Positions 17,198 to 28,991 of a DNA stretch of 64,000 bases are shown piece after piece. Position 1 is the stretch's first letter; every line of letters starts with the position of its first letter. Both the position numbers and the translations under genes were made by a program. The DNA comes from Sycon ciliatum (taxonomy: Eukaryota; Porifera; Calcarea; Leucosolenida; Sycettidae), in the NCBI RefSeq assembly GCF_964019385.1, contig NC_088643.1, positions 11,219,298-11,283,297 on the forward strand, read 5' to 3'. A model generated the notes under the pieces. The model saw only the letters and a program-made list of their open reading frames with translations, did not search any database and was not told the DNA's origin.

Positions 17198-17789
17198 AAT
17201 TACAAATGCGCACGTTCGGGCTCTCCGCCTTCTCCGTGAAATAATAAGGGGCAATTAATTCATTAGTATGGAGGCGAAAAGCTCACCAAGAGGCTGGAGA
17301 CACACATGTACATGATAGCTTCACGGAAACGTATTTCATTGCGAAGAGCTACGCTTCGGTCCTCTAAGCTGTCCTGAGGAGCTCTAACAGAGCGAAACTC
17401 CCTGCTGTGAAGTGTGAACATGAAGGGAGGGGCCTAGCTGATTATGCTACATTTAAATATGATGCTGGAATTATGCCAATGATCATCGGGTGCTATACTG
17501 TACTATGCTGCGGTCCAATCTAATGGTATGGTGAACTCAGTACAAACAGCCCTGGGCGGATTATGCTCGGTAAATTGCTGAATTTTGCTTTCCATTATCG
17601 CGGCCCAAATAATTATGCCAGTGATTATGCTACTTTATGCTGGAATCATAATATGCCAATGTTGGTGTTATACTGTACCCTTGCACTCTTGTTGCACTAG
17701 ACACTTTGCAACGTTACAACGACTCTGGCACCATGACAGCACGGTTTGCATATCGGAGCTTCGAGCTTCGGATATAACAGCGTTTTCGC
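17198..17789. other. Non-coding stretch with ATTATGCC-type repeats
   Basis: AT-rich sequence with repeated ATTATGCC and TTATGCTGG motifs. A similar set in opposite orientation occurs at 22630-22820 (GGCGGATTATGCT against AGCATAATCCGCC). Possibly a pair of related small transposons; no gene seen. Confidence 0.35.
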
Positions 17790-18901
17790 CACTCTGCAGG
17801 CGCTCTTCTGGCCGCCAGCGCCGTCGATCTGTTCGCCTCGCGCATCAACGCTCAGTTACCGTAGTACGTTAGCTGGCGGCCAGAGCTATCGTCCATCCGC
17901 GATATCGACGCATTCACCCTGGATTGGGCCGAGGTGGCCAGTTACGCCTTTCCTCCATTCGCCCTGGTCGGCCGTGTTCTTCGCCAAGTGCCCCGCCAAA
18001 GGGTGAGTTCGTTGGTCCTGATCGTGCCGCTGTGGCGGGGAGCTGTCTGGTTACCTTTTCTCCTCAGCACTCTGACGGCCAAGCTCCTCCTGCCATCCCG
18101 GGCCGACCCGCTCCTCGGTCCCCTCGAGGAGCCTCACCCTCTGATCCAGGCCGGCAAGTTGCACCTGATCGCCTGCCTGGTATCCGGGCGCCGTTCTCGG
18201 GTGGATCGCTTCCTCCGTTAGTGTCCACCCTGCTCATGGCTTCCTGGTGCCGGAGTACAGCATGGCATTGCGACAGCGCTTGGTCACGCCGGAACCGTTG
18301 GTGTTTGGAACAGCAAGTCGATCCTGTTCGGCCGCGTCTAATGGATGTACTCACCTCCCTGGCGGTGCTGTTCGCAGAGGTTCGCGCTTACCGTACCATC
18401 TCCGGTTATCGTTCGGCCCTCTCTAGGGCTCTTCTGCCGATTGACGGCTCCCACTCGCTGGTCGTCCGCCTGCTCAAAGGTATCTACCATACTCGGACAC
18501 CGGCTCCGCGCTACTCTTGTACCTGGCATGTGCGCACTGTCTTGGCGTTTCTCCTGACCTGGCCCCTTGTGGCCGACCTGACCAACAAACAGCTTTCCCT
18601 GCGCCTGGTGATGCTGCTGGCCCTTACTGGCGCAGCGCGGGCAGATGAGCTTCAGAAGTTGGCCTCTGACGGCTTTATTGTGTCGCCGGACATGATATGC
18701 ATTCCTTTGTCGGGTCCCACCAAGACTCAGCGTGTGGGTGAGCCACAGACACGGTTTGAGTTCGCGGCTTTCGCCAACCCTCGCCTTTGTATGGCATCCA
18801 CTTGCTGGAGTATGCTCGGCGGTCGGCCACATGGCACCCGGACTACCGCCTTGCTCAACTGCTGGTTTCCTTCCGCAAACCTCATCGCCCTGTGTCCTCC
18901 C

Positions 18902-20635
18902 CAGGGCCTGCTGGAGAGCCGGGTCAGCCGGGTCACGCGCCCGGCTGGGGAACTTCACGACCTGGCTGAACAGATAACACCGGGTCCAGTCTGACCCGGC
19001 TGAAAAATGTCTCAAACTGACAATGGATTCATAAAATTCCGGTATTTTACGACTCGCGGACCCCGTCTGTTGCAAATCTAGCGCAACCGTACACACTACA
19101 GTCTACAAGCGACAGAAACTCGGCTAGGGTCAACTGCGGTCATGGAGGTCAACTGGTTTGAGCGCGATCTGGCCAGCTAGCGGCGAGCAGGAAGTCAGGA
19201 CATACAAAGTCGATGCCGAAGGGGCAGGCAGTCAAAAGCGTTACTTTGGCTTTAGCCTTGACACAGTTGCAATTTTTCAGCCGACTGGTGATTTGGACGA
19301 TGGAGCCCGCAGCGAAGAGAAAAAGAACTCACGCTTTCCAAGACTCTTGGAAAAAAAGTCGACCCTGGCTGGACTACGACCATGCCAGTCTATCCATGTC
19401 ATGCGCTTTGTGCAAGACGCATTTCCAAAGGAAGATGAGCGGCGATGGATTTGGTCGTTCGTCCTGCTACTAGCACTAATTAGAAAACAGAATTCCTTTT
19501 TTTCAAATTGTTAAAGGGGAAGTATACCCTAAAATCAAATTTTCACCAGTTGTAGTCTTCGGGGTGCTGAGTCGAATGGTCTTGGTCCGAGGAAGCTGAG
19601 ACGCTCCCTTCCTACTTGAATCCCAATCGAACTCGCGCACTTCCACCGAAACTGGGTGACTGCGCCCTACTAGATGGGGATTTGTATGCAAAATGTCACT
19701 AAAAGCGCCATTTCGTTTTTATAAAAGCACGGATGACCGCGATTGGCCCATATGTTGTAGTCTTTTGGACGCTGAGTCGACTGGTTTTGGTCCTAAAAGG
19801 CTGCGATGCAGCGTTCCTCCTTTATTCCCAATCGAACATGGTTGAACAAGCGGTCACGTGCTCCTGCGTACACCAGTCACCTGGTCACCGTGCCTGCAGG
19901 GTACAACTTACTAGCCTGTTTGACCTTTTCTGGGTGCAGTCCTGTCACTCGAGTTGAATTCGAGTTGAACCTTGGTGTGAAAGTTGTCGCCTGCTGGCGC
20001 GGTGACCAGGTGATTTGGGCACCCAGGAGCACGTGACCGCTTGTTCAACCATGTTCGATTGGGAATAAAGGAGGAACGCTGCATCGCAGCCTTTTAGGAC
20101 CAAAACCAGTCGACTCAGCGTCCAAAAGACTACAACATATGGGCCAATCGCGGTCATCCGTGCTTTTATAAGAACGAAATGGCGCTTTTAGTGACATTTT
20201 GCATACAAATCCCCATCTAGTAGGGCGCAGTCACCCAGTTTCGGTGGAAGTGTGCGAGTTAGATTGGGATTCAAGTAGGAAGGGAGCGTCGCAGCTTCCT
20301 CGGACCAAGACCATTCGACTCAGCACCCAGAAGACTACAACTTGTGAAAATTTGATTTTAGGGTATACTTCCCCTTTAAATCAGAATCCAATGGAGCTGC
20401 TTTGCATTCTTCACGTAATGTCGTTTACCTTCTACGTTTGCGGACTTTGATAGTTCGCCTTGTTCTCTAAAATTTCCGATTTCCGGTAATAAATTCGCCT
20501 TTCTGTTTTGCTGCGTTTTGAGCAGGCTTTTTGGTTGTTTTTCTGCCGGATGATCTGACCCGGCTTGACCCGGCTGGCCTTCATGCGCCAGGTACACTCT
20601 GACCGGGCTGTGTTGAATGTCTAGAGCAGGCCCTG
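18902..20635. mobile_element. DNA transposon with CAGGGCCTGCT ends and 5 bp target duplication
   Basis: The two ends are inverted (CAGGGCCTGCT / AGCAGGCCCTG) and flanked by the direct duplication CTCCC (18897-18901, 20636-20640). Subterminal CCGGGTCA-type motifs occur at both ends. Removing the element with one CTCCC rejoins the DIRS recombinase frame exactly, which confirms the borders. No transposase is recognisable, so it is non-autonomous. A related element is at 62388-62793. A 5 bp duplication with CAG-type ends would fit a hAT-like group (inference). Confidence 0.8.
19511..20379. mobile_element. Fold-back element, 380 bp inverted arms, TTAA target
   Basis: Arms 19511-19890 and 20000-20379 are highly similar inverted copies around a 109 bp spacer. 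Ends read TTAA then AGGGGAAGTATACCCT on both sides, so the target is TTAA. Each arm contains two related internal blocks (GTTGTAGTCTTCGGGGTGCT and GTTGTAGTCTTTTGGACGCT). A related single arm is at about 41588-41820. Non-coding. Confidence 0.8.
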
Positions 20636-21401
20636 CTCCCCTACCATTGCTCGTTGGCTCAAGAAGGTCATGCGGATGTAAGTAGTTGTTGTTGTTGAAT
20701 TTTATTTAAAGAAGGTGGGCATTGACCTGGCCTTTCTGGCACACTCCACCCGTGGTGCGTCTACGCCAGTCGCTGCATCCGGGGGCGTCACGGTCAACTG
20801 ATGTGATCTTTGCCACAGCTGACTGGCGACAGGAATCCACATTCCGTCGCTTTTACCTCCGACTGTCTTCGGATGTGTCTGCCCGGACTCAGTTTTGCTC
20901 GGCTGTGCTTCAGCTTTCTCGTACGGCATGAACACTGGCTGTGCACTTTTTTTGCTACGGTTTGTATGCCAATTTTTCTCGTTATCCGTGTTTGTTGTTG
21001 TTGTTTCTTTATTTTACTTCACCATATGAACAGGCAAGACTGCCTTCTCACCGGGGCTATTGGCCCACGGCTCTCACAATATGATGAAAATGTTTAAAAT
21101 GTGTATGAAGAAGAAAGGAACGGAAAAGAAGATGAAATGAAAGGAAAGAAAACAGTAGGTATTAATTTTATGAAGGGGGGGGGGTATGAAATGGGTATTA
21201 TCATAGTTGATGAGAGAAGTATGATATCAATATTATTCTTGTTCTATAGACTATTTAGTACGGGCATTTCATGAGAGTCATGCATGGGCAAGGCAGGATT
21301 TGGACTAGGATAGAGGACAAGAACATAATTGATGAGCATCTGTTCAGGCAGAATCTGTGAAGAATCTGTGAAGAAGACATAGTAGGCACAACATCGGAGA
21401 G

Positions 21402-21529
21402 CTAGTTGAGGAGGGAGATAAGGTCATAGCCAGACAGCAATGCTTGAAACGTGTGGCGTACGTCGCAACCGCGAATATCAGCAGGGAGAGAGTTCCATGT
21501 GGTACTGCCAACTGGAACTCTCTCCCTGC
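21402..21529 (-). pseudogene. Fragment of non-LTR retrotransposon reverse transcriptase C-terminus
   Basis: Reads TWNSLPADIRGCDVRHTFQA, the usual end of LINE-type reverse transcriptases (R-P-G-x-W-N-S-L-P pattern), followed by a stop. Only the last 40 residues remain. At 21475-21537 the sequence is a near-perfect inverted repeat around ATGTGGTACTGCCAACT, so the fragment has been partly duplicated in opposite orientation. Confidence 0.45.
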
Positions 21530-21730
21530 TGATATGTTTGTTCTCTTTTACCTCTTGCTTGGCGTTAGCACTTTCAACATACACTGTTATATCGAAGCTC
21601 GAAGCTCCGATACGCAATTCACCATTTTCATTAGCAATGGTACATTGTGACGTGAAGTGGGGGTTGTCTGAAGAGTGAGATATAACAGTGTCCCTACCCT
21701 CCCCTCCCTTATTTCTCGCTTGTTCCTGGC

Positions 21731-21865
21731 TAAGAGGTTATGCGATAACGTCAAATCCGCCATATATAGGAGCCAGTTGGGGTGGCAAAATGCCCAAAGC
21801 GGGCACAGAATCCCCTTATATAGAAGAATTTGGGGTGGCAATGACGTGTATCGCATAACCTCTAA
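21731..21865. mobile_element. Short MITE with AGAGGTTATGCGATA ends
   Basis: Inverted ends AGAGGTTATGCGATA and the reverse complement, 135 bp apart in total, non-coding. Confidence 0.5.
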
Positions 21866-23805
<1,940 letters not shown>

Positions 23806-24005
23806 NNNNNNNNNNNNNNNNNNNNNNNNNNNNNNNNNNNNNNNNNNNNNNNNNNNNNNNNNNNNNNNNNNNNNNNNNNNNNNNNNNNNNNNNNNNNNNN
23901 NNNNNNNNNNNNNNNNNNNNNNNNNNNNNNNNNNNNNNNNNNNNNNNNNNNNNNNNNNNNNNNNNNNNNNNNNNNNNNNNNNNNNNNNNNNNNNNNNNNN
24001 NNNNN
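23806..24005. other. Assembly gap (200 N)
   Basis: 200 unknown bases. The true length is unknown. It truncates the left arm of the palindrome. Confidence 1.
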
Positions 24006-24708
24006 TAAGAACTGTTGTGGAGTTGGCAGATCAAAACGCGCAGCAAGAAATTTGGCACGTCGATGGTAGACTCCATCGGGAGGACGGACAGCTCTTGTTG
24101 ATAGTAGGGGAGTGTCCGCCTGGTGCTATGGAGGTCGCCTTCATCGCGTTAATGAACCTGCTTGGATAGGACGGGGTAGCATCGAGTACTACCTCAACGG
24201 TGTCCGTCATAGAGCCGGCGGTCCTGCAGTCAGTTATTGTGACGCCACATGCTGTATTCTACGGTGGTATCACCACGGAAGGCTCCACAGGGAGAATGCG
24301 CCAGCGGTGATACGCAGGGAAGGTAACAATCGTGTACGGGAGTGGTACCGATACAACCTTCGGCATAGGGAAGATGGATCTGCTTTCATCTCTCAGGAGG
24401 AGGAGGGTATCTATCAGTGGTACCTCAACTGGGTGTATTACGGTAGCCACCATCAAGACCAGGCAATACACCCCATGGAGCTGCAGTACATCAATATAGT
24501 GCCTACTAAGGTAGACTCGTCAGCAATAAGTCATGAGCCCATTTGTGTGATTTGTCAGGATACCCTGGACCGTCCTCTATCCAAGTTGGAGTGCGGTCAT
24601 GAATATCACTTCCACTGTATGAAGGAGTGGATCAGTTCTGCCCCCACCCCAACTTGCCCAACCTGCCGCTACTCCATGACTGCTGAGGACTTGGTTGAGT
24701 TCTTGTAG
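24006..24708 (+). pseudogene. HREDGPA-repeat + RING protein, left-arm copy (5' end lost, frameshifted)
   Basis: Mirror copy of the intact gene at 33015-33803. The first part is missing in the gap, and a one-base deletion near 24091 shifts the frame relative to the right copy; from about 24100 the frame is intact to the stop at 24708 and includes the RING-H2 domain. The deletion lies close to the gap and may be a base-calling error. Confidence 0.7.
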
Positions 24709-24794
24709 TAATACATGACACAGTTGCATGTAGGCGACTACGAATGACCAGTCATGTGTTACAGATGGACATGGACACGCCACCCTAAGTAGCC

Positions 24795-25019
24795 ATGAGC
24801 GGCTATTTGGACAAGGACAACAAAGCACCTCGTGGGCGGCCAAGGTTGACACTAGCCACAAGTCTGGTCGCTCAGTTGAATAAGCTGGGTGTGCCCATGA
24901 AGACCATGGAAGACCTTTCCAGGTGCCGGCAACATGCAGAGGACAAGGCAGACTGGAAGAAACTGTGCAGCTTGACACTCGAGGACAAATCAGTATCAGC
25001 AGCTACTACACCTTGCTGA
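24795..25019 (+). CDS. Hypothetical 74-residue protein, left-arm copy
   Basis: ATG-started frame with RGRPRLTLATSL and DWKKLCSL, a pattern seen at the end of some retrotransposon-encoded proteins. It could be a small palindrome gene or a retroelement remnant. The mirror copy at 32704-32928 differs by one residue. Function unknown. Confidence 0.3.
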   Translation: MSGYLDKDNKAPRGRPRLTLATSLVAQLNKLGVPMKTMEDLSRCRQHAEDKADWKKLCSLTLEDKSVSAATTPC

Positions 25020-25165
25020 TGATGCTCACAAGACAGAAGTGGGAAAAAACACTGAATTTCTTTATTTAGTGCTCAACTACGCGAAATGTGTTTTATTATT
25101 ATTATACATGTTCAACTGTACACAGACTGGCTGACTGCCATTCTCTACCACACATTACCGGACAC

Positions 25166-26090
25166 TGTTGTGGTTGTCGTCGTTATCGTCGTCGTCATTG
25201 CTGATGTTGTTGTCGGTTGTTGTCGTCGTTATCGTCGTCGTTGTTGATGTTGTTATTTGTTGTTGCTGTCGGTTGTTGCCGGTTGTTGTTGGTTGTTGTT
25301 GGTTGTTGTTGATGTTGTTGTCGGTTGTTGTCGTCGTTATCGTCGTCGTTGTTGATGTTGTTATTAGTTGTTGCTGTCGGTTGTTGGTTGTTATTGGTTG
25401 TTGCTGTCAGTTGTTGGCTGTTATTGTTGATTGTTGTCGGTTGTTGTTGGCTGTTGGATGTTGTTGTTGGTTGTTGTCGGTTGTTGTTGGTTATTGTTGG
25501 TTGTTGTTGGTTGTTGTTGGGCGTTGTTGGTTGTTGTCGGTTGTTGTCAGGTGTTGTTGGTTGTTGTTGGTTGTTGTTGTCGGTTATTGTCGGTTGTTGG
25601 GTGTTGTTGTCGGTTGTTGGGTGTTGTTGTCGGTTGTTGGGTGTTGTTGTCGGTTGTTGGGTGTTGTTGTCGGTTGCTGGGTGTTGTTCTTGGTTGTTGT
25701 TGGTTGGTGTATGTTGTTGTTGGTTGTTGTCGGTTGTTGTTGTGTGATGTTGTTGGTTGTTGTTGGTTGTTGTTGGTTGTTGGATGTTGTTGTCGGTTGT
25801 TGTCGGTTGTTGTCGGTTGTTGTTGGTTGTTGTTGGTTGTTGTTGGCTGTTGTTGGTTGTTCTTGGTTGTTGTTGGTTGTTGTTGGTTGTTGTTGTCGGT
25901 TGTTGGTTGTTGTTGTTTGTTGTTGTTGTTGGTTGTAGTTAGTTGTTGTCAGTTGTTGTTGGTTGTTGGATGTTGTTGTCGGTTGTTGTCGGTTGATGTC
26001 GGTTGTTGTCGGTTGTTGTTGGTTGTTGTTGGCTGTTGTTGGTTGTTTTTGGTTGTTGTTGGTTGTTGTCGGTTGTTGTCGGTTGTTGTG
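25166..26090. repeat. GTTGTTG-type minisatellite, left arm
   Basis: About 920 bp of variants of GGTTGTTGTTGGTTGTTGTC. Open frames of Val/Gly/Cys/Leu repeats in it are artefacts of the repeat. Mirrored at 31633-32557. Confidence 0.9.
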
Positions 26091-26521
26091 TTTTAATCGT
26101 TATTTTGTTCATTATCCAGGAGGATGTTGCTATGATCCAGTACCATTTTTTCGCATATATGAGACAAGTTTGTGTAACGTTAGTGTGACGTGGGGTATGC
26201 TGACTGGATGTGAGGTGGTGAGAGTATGCTGATTGGCCGATAACAATTTGTGGAAGGGATAAAGTAATGCGCTGCTTGTGCAGCGTAACCAAACACATGG
26301 TCTGTGGGAAACACCCTAGTAAAATAAATAAAATAATAATAACATGAATTGCCACCGGCACTTGAGAGACTCGAGCCCCGCCACCTTGTTCAAATCGGAC
26401 TTGGTAGCTTCATACTGGAACTTAATCTTCTTCTTTTTGAGGTATGACCGTACAAAACGCGCTTGGATTTTTTCATTTTATTTTATTTTTTTATTTATTT
26501 AATTTTTTCATTGCAACTTTT

Positions 26522-26881
26522 TTAGCAGATAGCAACTTTTTTAGCAGACTCGTGAAACAACGGTGAATCTGGAACGAATAAATGGTCCATGTCAAAGGCA
26601 TGACGAGTCTCGAAGTCTTCACATTCATGATGGAACCTTGTCATGATTGACGCATTCCTTGATGGTGCGCACATGAAATCACCCTGGCTCATCTTTTCCA
26701 ACTCCATTCTTTTCACATCCTGCAACCCATACCCTACTAGTATCAGTGGGGATGCTAGAATCAGAAGAGGCAAGGCAGCACTCTTCCGTGGATGTATTAC
26801 TCGACACAACACCACCCATACTTGTTTTCTAGAAGTTTTGACTATAATGATATATTGCAGCAGGAAGTAGTATACAGTCAA
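26522..26881 (-). other. Open frame with membrane-like segment, left arm
   Basis: About 119 residues open with a hydrophobic segment (ALPLLILASPLILVGYGL) and a conserved-looking tail, but no ATG before residue 60. Mirrored at 30842-31201. It may be an exon or chance. Confidence 0.25.
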
Positions 26882-26941
26882 ATAGGATAGGATAAGAATG
26901 AATGATCAACTGTCTGATAAAGAATGCAGTTCATTAAAGAC

Positions 26942-27712
26942 TTATTGGAAGGTCTCTACCAGCTGATCGTCATGTTGGACGGCGACACTGCATAATGATA
27001 TGAAGCTCTCAGTTAGCTGTTTCAGTTCCGTGGTAGAAAGTGTCATGTGTGCGTCCAGAGAACGATGAAAACATCTGGGGTCCACGTTGATGCAGACGAT
27101 TGGAGCAACAGCAAGACGTACCTTCAACGCTTGCTCGTCAATGTCGAGGGAGACTGCCCCGGGGTAGATGAAAACATCTTGTTCCACATCCAGTTCGAAC
27201 CAGCTGGTCGGGCCTAGCTTGCTTTCACCGTTGATGTACACCCGACATTGACCATAGGACGAACGTGATGGGTAGAAGTTGGTCTTGATCTTCTCCACAC
27301 GTCCTCTTCGGAGAGTGTCACGGAGCGATGGACAAGTCTTGATCAAGTTCGTAATGATGAACTCAGTGGACTCATTCAGTTCGATGTAAACCTGTCCTTG
27401 AGCATCTTTGCGAGCTGTTGCCGTACTACCACAGGCTGGTAGAGCTCCTGAAGGGAAGTACATCTTATAACCAGGCTTGTAGAAGGATCTACTTGATGAC
27501 TTGTAGGACAGTTGCATGTCCTCCTGAAACCCATCTACCACAATCTCTTTGTGGAGCTTGGTAGGAGCAGGTGACACATAGCGACGCTTAGCTGGTACTG
27601 CCTTCGAAGAGAGCACAACTTGAGGAGGGTCAGCAGGAAGAGCGGAATTCTTCCTCACCCGCCGCTCGTATAGGTTATCCATCTTCCAGGAAGCGAAGGG
27701 AGAACAACTCAT
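26942..27712 (-). CDS. Unknown 256-residue protein, left-arm copy
   Basis: Identical in layout to the plus-strand copy at 30011-30781; see that entry. The TATA box is mirrored at 27762-27769. Confidence 0.65.
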   Translation of the reverse strand: MSCSPFASWKMDNLYERRVRKNSALPADPPQVVLSSKAVPAKRRYVSPAPTKLHKEIVVDGFQEDMQLSYKSSSRSFYKPGYKMYFPSGALPACGSTATARKDAQGQVYIELNESTEFIITNLIKTCPSLRDTLRRGRVEKIKTNFYPSRSSYGQCRVYINGESKLGPTSWFELDVEQDVFIYPGAVSLDIDEQALKVRLAVAPIVCINVDPRCFHRSLDAHMTLSTTELKQLTESFISLCSVAVQHDDQLVETFQ

Positions 27713-27948
27713 CAGCACTGTATTCAATGAACGAATGACTCGACTACAGGACAACCACCCGTATTTATACAAGGCAGAGACGGAGGCGGGTTGGAGTGAT
27801 AAAATATGTGTCAGCTAGGTCAACCAATCACCATCAAGCCCGCCAAAAACATTTGACCACTCAGCATTGAGCCCACCAAAAACATTTGACCAACCAGCAT
27901 CAAACCCGCCAAAAGCATTTTGTTCAATCACCGGCATGCCCACCAAAA

Positions 27949-28731
27949 TCATATCTCATCTTTTAAAGATTCCTTACATGATACCGCCCCTTTAGTGAAC
28001 TGATACAGTATGGAAATAAGATCAGAGTCAAACGTGTGCAAGTTCTGAATCACGTGATCAAGTGAATAGGTTTCCCAACAATAGGCATCAATCAATGATG
28101 CCATAAGAGATGTATCAGATGGAGATAAAACCAGCAAATTCGCACGCAACGTGGACAGTTGAGAAGAAGACACCATCCTGGTCGACTCGATGAGATGCAG
28201 TACATATAGGAGTGGAAAATGCTGAGGAAGAGGTTTCATGATTCGACTGAACCTCAACCATGATACATTGCTACGAGGTAAGTAGGAACGCAGTTTACGT
28301 AGTACATCCACATTCGTATCGTATACTATGCAGGATAATGCTATAGCATAGTTTATACTCTTGTACAAACAGGATTTTTTCATCGCAAGTATCTGCTCCC
28401 GAAGAGTGTGTACGCAAAGCTGATCGGATAAGAGTTCAGTTTTCGAAAGAAAATGCAAAAGATGACGATCCACACCGCTTAACCGCTCATGTACCGCGTA
28501 AGGCTTCTTCATCAAACTACATCTCCTATGCACATCATCTTCAGGGAAGTAAATCACCGCCTTGACAAGTCCACACGAAGAACACACGTATCTTCCTTCA
28601 TGTAAAACATGATCAAGATGTTGACACTGTTTTTCCTCCCTGTATTGCTCTTTTTCTTCTTCTTCTTCATCCTTCTCATGAAGTCTCCTTTCACGTACAT
28701 AAGCAGGTAAGATCTTAAAATCAGAATCCAT
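27949..28731 (-). CDS. TFIIB-like zinc-ribbon protein, left-arm copy
   Basis: Mirror of 28992-29774 with two visible amino-acid differences (Asp in place of Glu near residue 4, Ala in place of Thr in LRxNLLVLSPSD). See the right copy for the description. Its TATA box is at 28786-28791. Confidence 0.65.
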   Translation of the reverse strand: MDSDFKILPAYVRERRLHEKDEEEEEKEQYREEKQCQHLDHVLHEGRYVCSSCGLVKAVIYFPEDDVHRRCSLMKKPYAVHERLSGVDRHLLHFLSKTELLSDQLCVHTLREQILAMKKSCLYKSINYAIALSCIVYDTNVDVLRKLRSYLPRSNVSWLRFSRIMKPLPQHFPLLYVLHLIESTRMVSSSQLSTLRANLLVLSPSDTSLMASLIDAYCWETYSLDHVIQNLHTFDSDLISILYQFTKGAVSCKESLKDEI

Positions 28732-28785
28732 CTTCACTCCTCACCAACATCCTCAATATGACACTATATCCAGCATGATATCTAC

Positions 28786-28791
28786 TTTATA
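28786..28791 (-). promoter_or_regulatory. TATA box, left copy of zinc-ribbon gene
   Basis: TATAAA on the minus strand, about 55 bp before the ATG, directly preceded by a CCAAT-type ATTGG motif. Mirror of 28932-28937. Confidence 0.55.
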
Positions 28792-28857
28792 TAACCAATC
28801 CTATCCAGGGCAATTATCAGGTACAACCATTGGGGTAGAGGACCTCATACCCTCTCC

Positions 28858-28865
28858 GACGTGTT
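28858..28865. other. Palindrome centre (8 nt non-palindromic loop)
   Basis: The arms CCTCATACCCTCTCC and GGAGAGGGTATGAGG meet around GACGTGTT. If single-stranded, the whole region would fold as a hairpin with an 8 nt loop. The two outward promoters lie 65-75 bp on either side. Confidence 0.9.
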
Positions 28866-28931
28866 GGAGAGGGTATGAGGTCCTCTACCCCAATGGTTGT
28901 ACCTGATAATTGCCCTGGATAGGATTGGTTA

Positions 28932-28937
28932 TATAAA
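28932..28937 (+). promoter_or_regulatory. TATA box, right copy of zinc-ribbon gene
   Basis: TATAAA about 55 bp before the ATG at 28992, preceded by ATTGG (inverted CCAAT). A strong TATA with a short 5' leader differs from the TATA-less host genes in the window. Confidence 0.6.
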
Positions 28938-28991
28938 GTAGATATCATGCTGGATATAGTGTCATATTGAGGATGTTGGTGAGGAGTGAAG

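Larger units (their letters stand above)
17790..20935 (+). pseudogene. DIRS-type retrotransposon, 3' part (RNase H end + tyrosine recombinase), interrupted
   Basis: DIRS elements integrate through a tyrosine recombinase rather than a DDE integrase. Around 17800-18230 the frame DAFTLDWAEVASYAFPPF matches the end of the RT/RNase H region, with a stop and frame changes. From about 18340 the recombinase follows: SGYRSAL, RLLKGI, LALTGAARADELQKL (first catalytic Arg). The frame is cut at 18901 by a DNA transposon and resumes at 20641 with IARWLKKVMRM, AHSTRGAST (HxxR box) and ESTFRRFY (catalytic Tyr). The 5' part, including the RT core, is missing. A 36 bp insertion after VMRM also breaks the frame. 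It is a decayed copy. Confidence 0.75.

Noticed and set aside
25166-26096. Long Val/Gly/Cys/Leu frames in the left arm and mirror frames in the right arm
   Set aside because: Produced by the GTTGTT minisatellite; no flanking coding signals.
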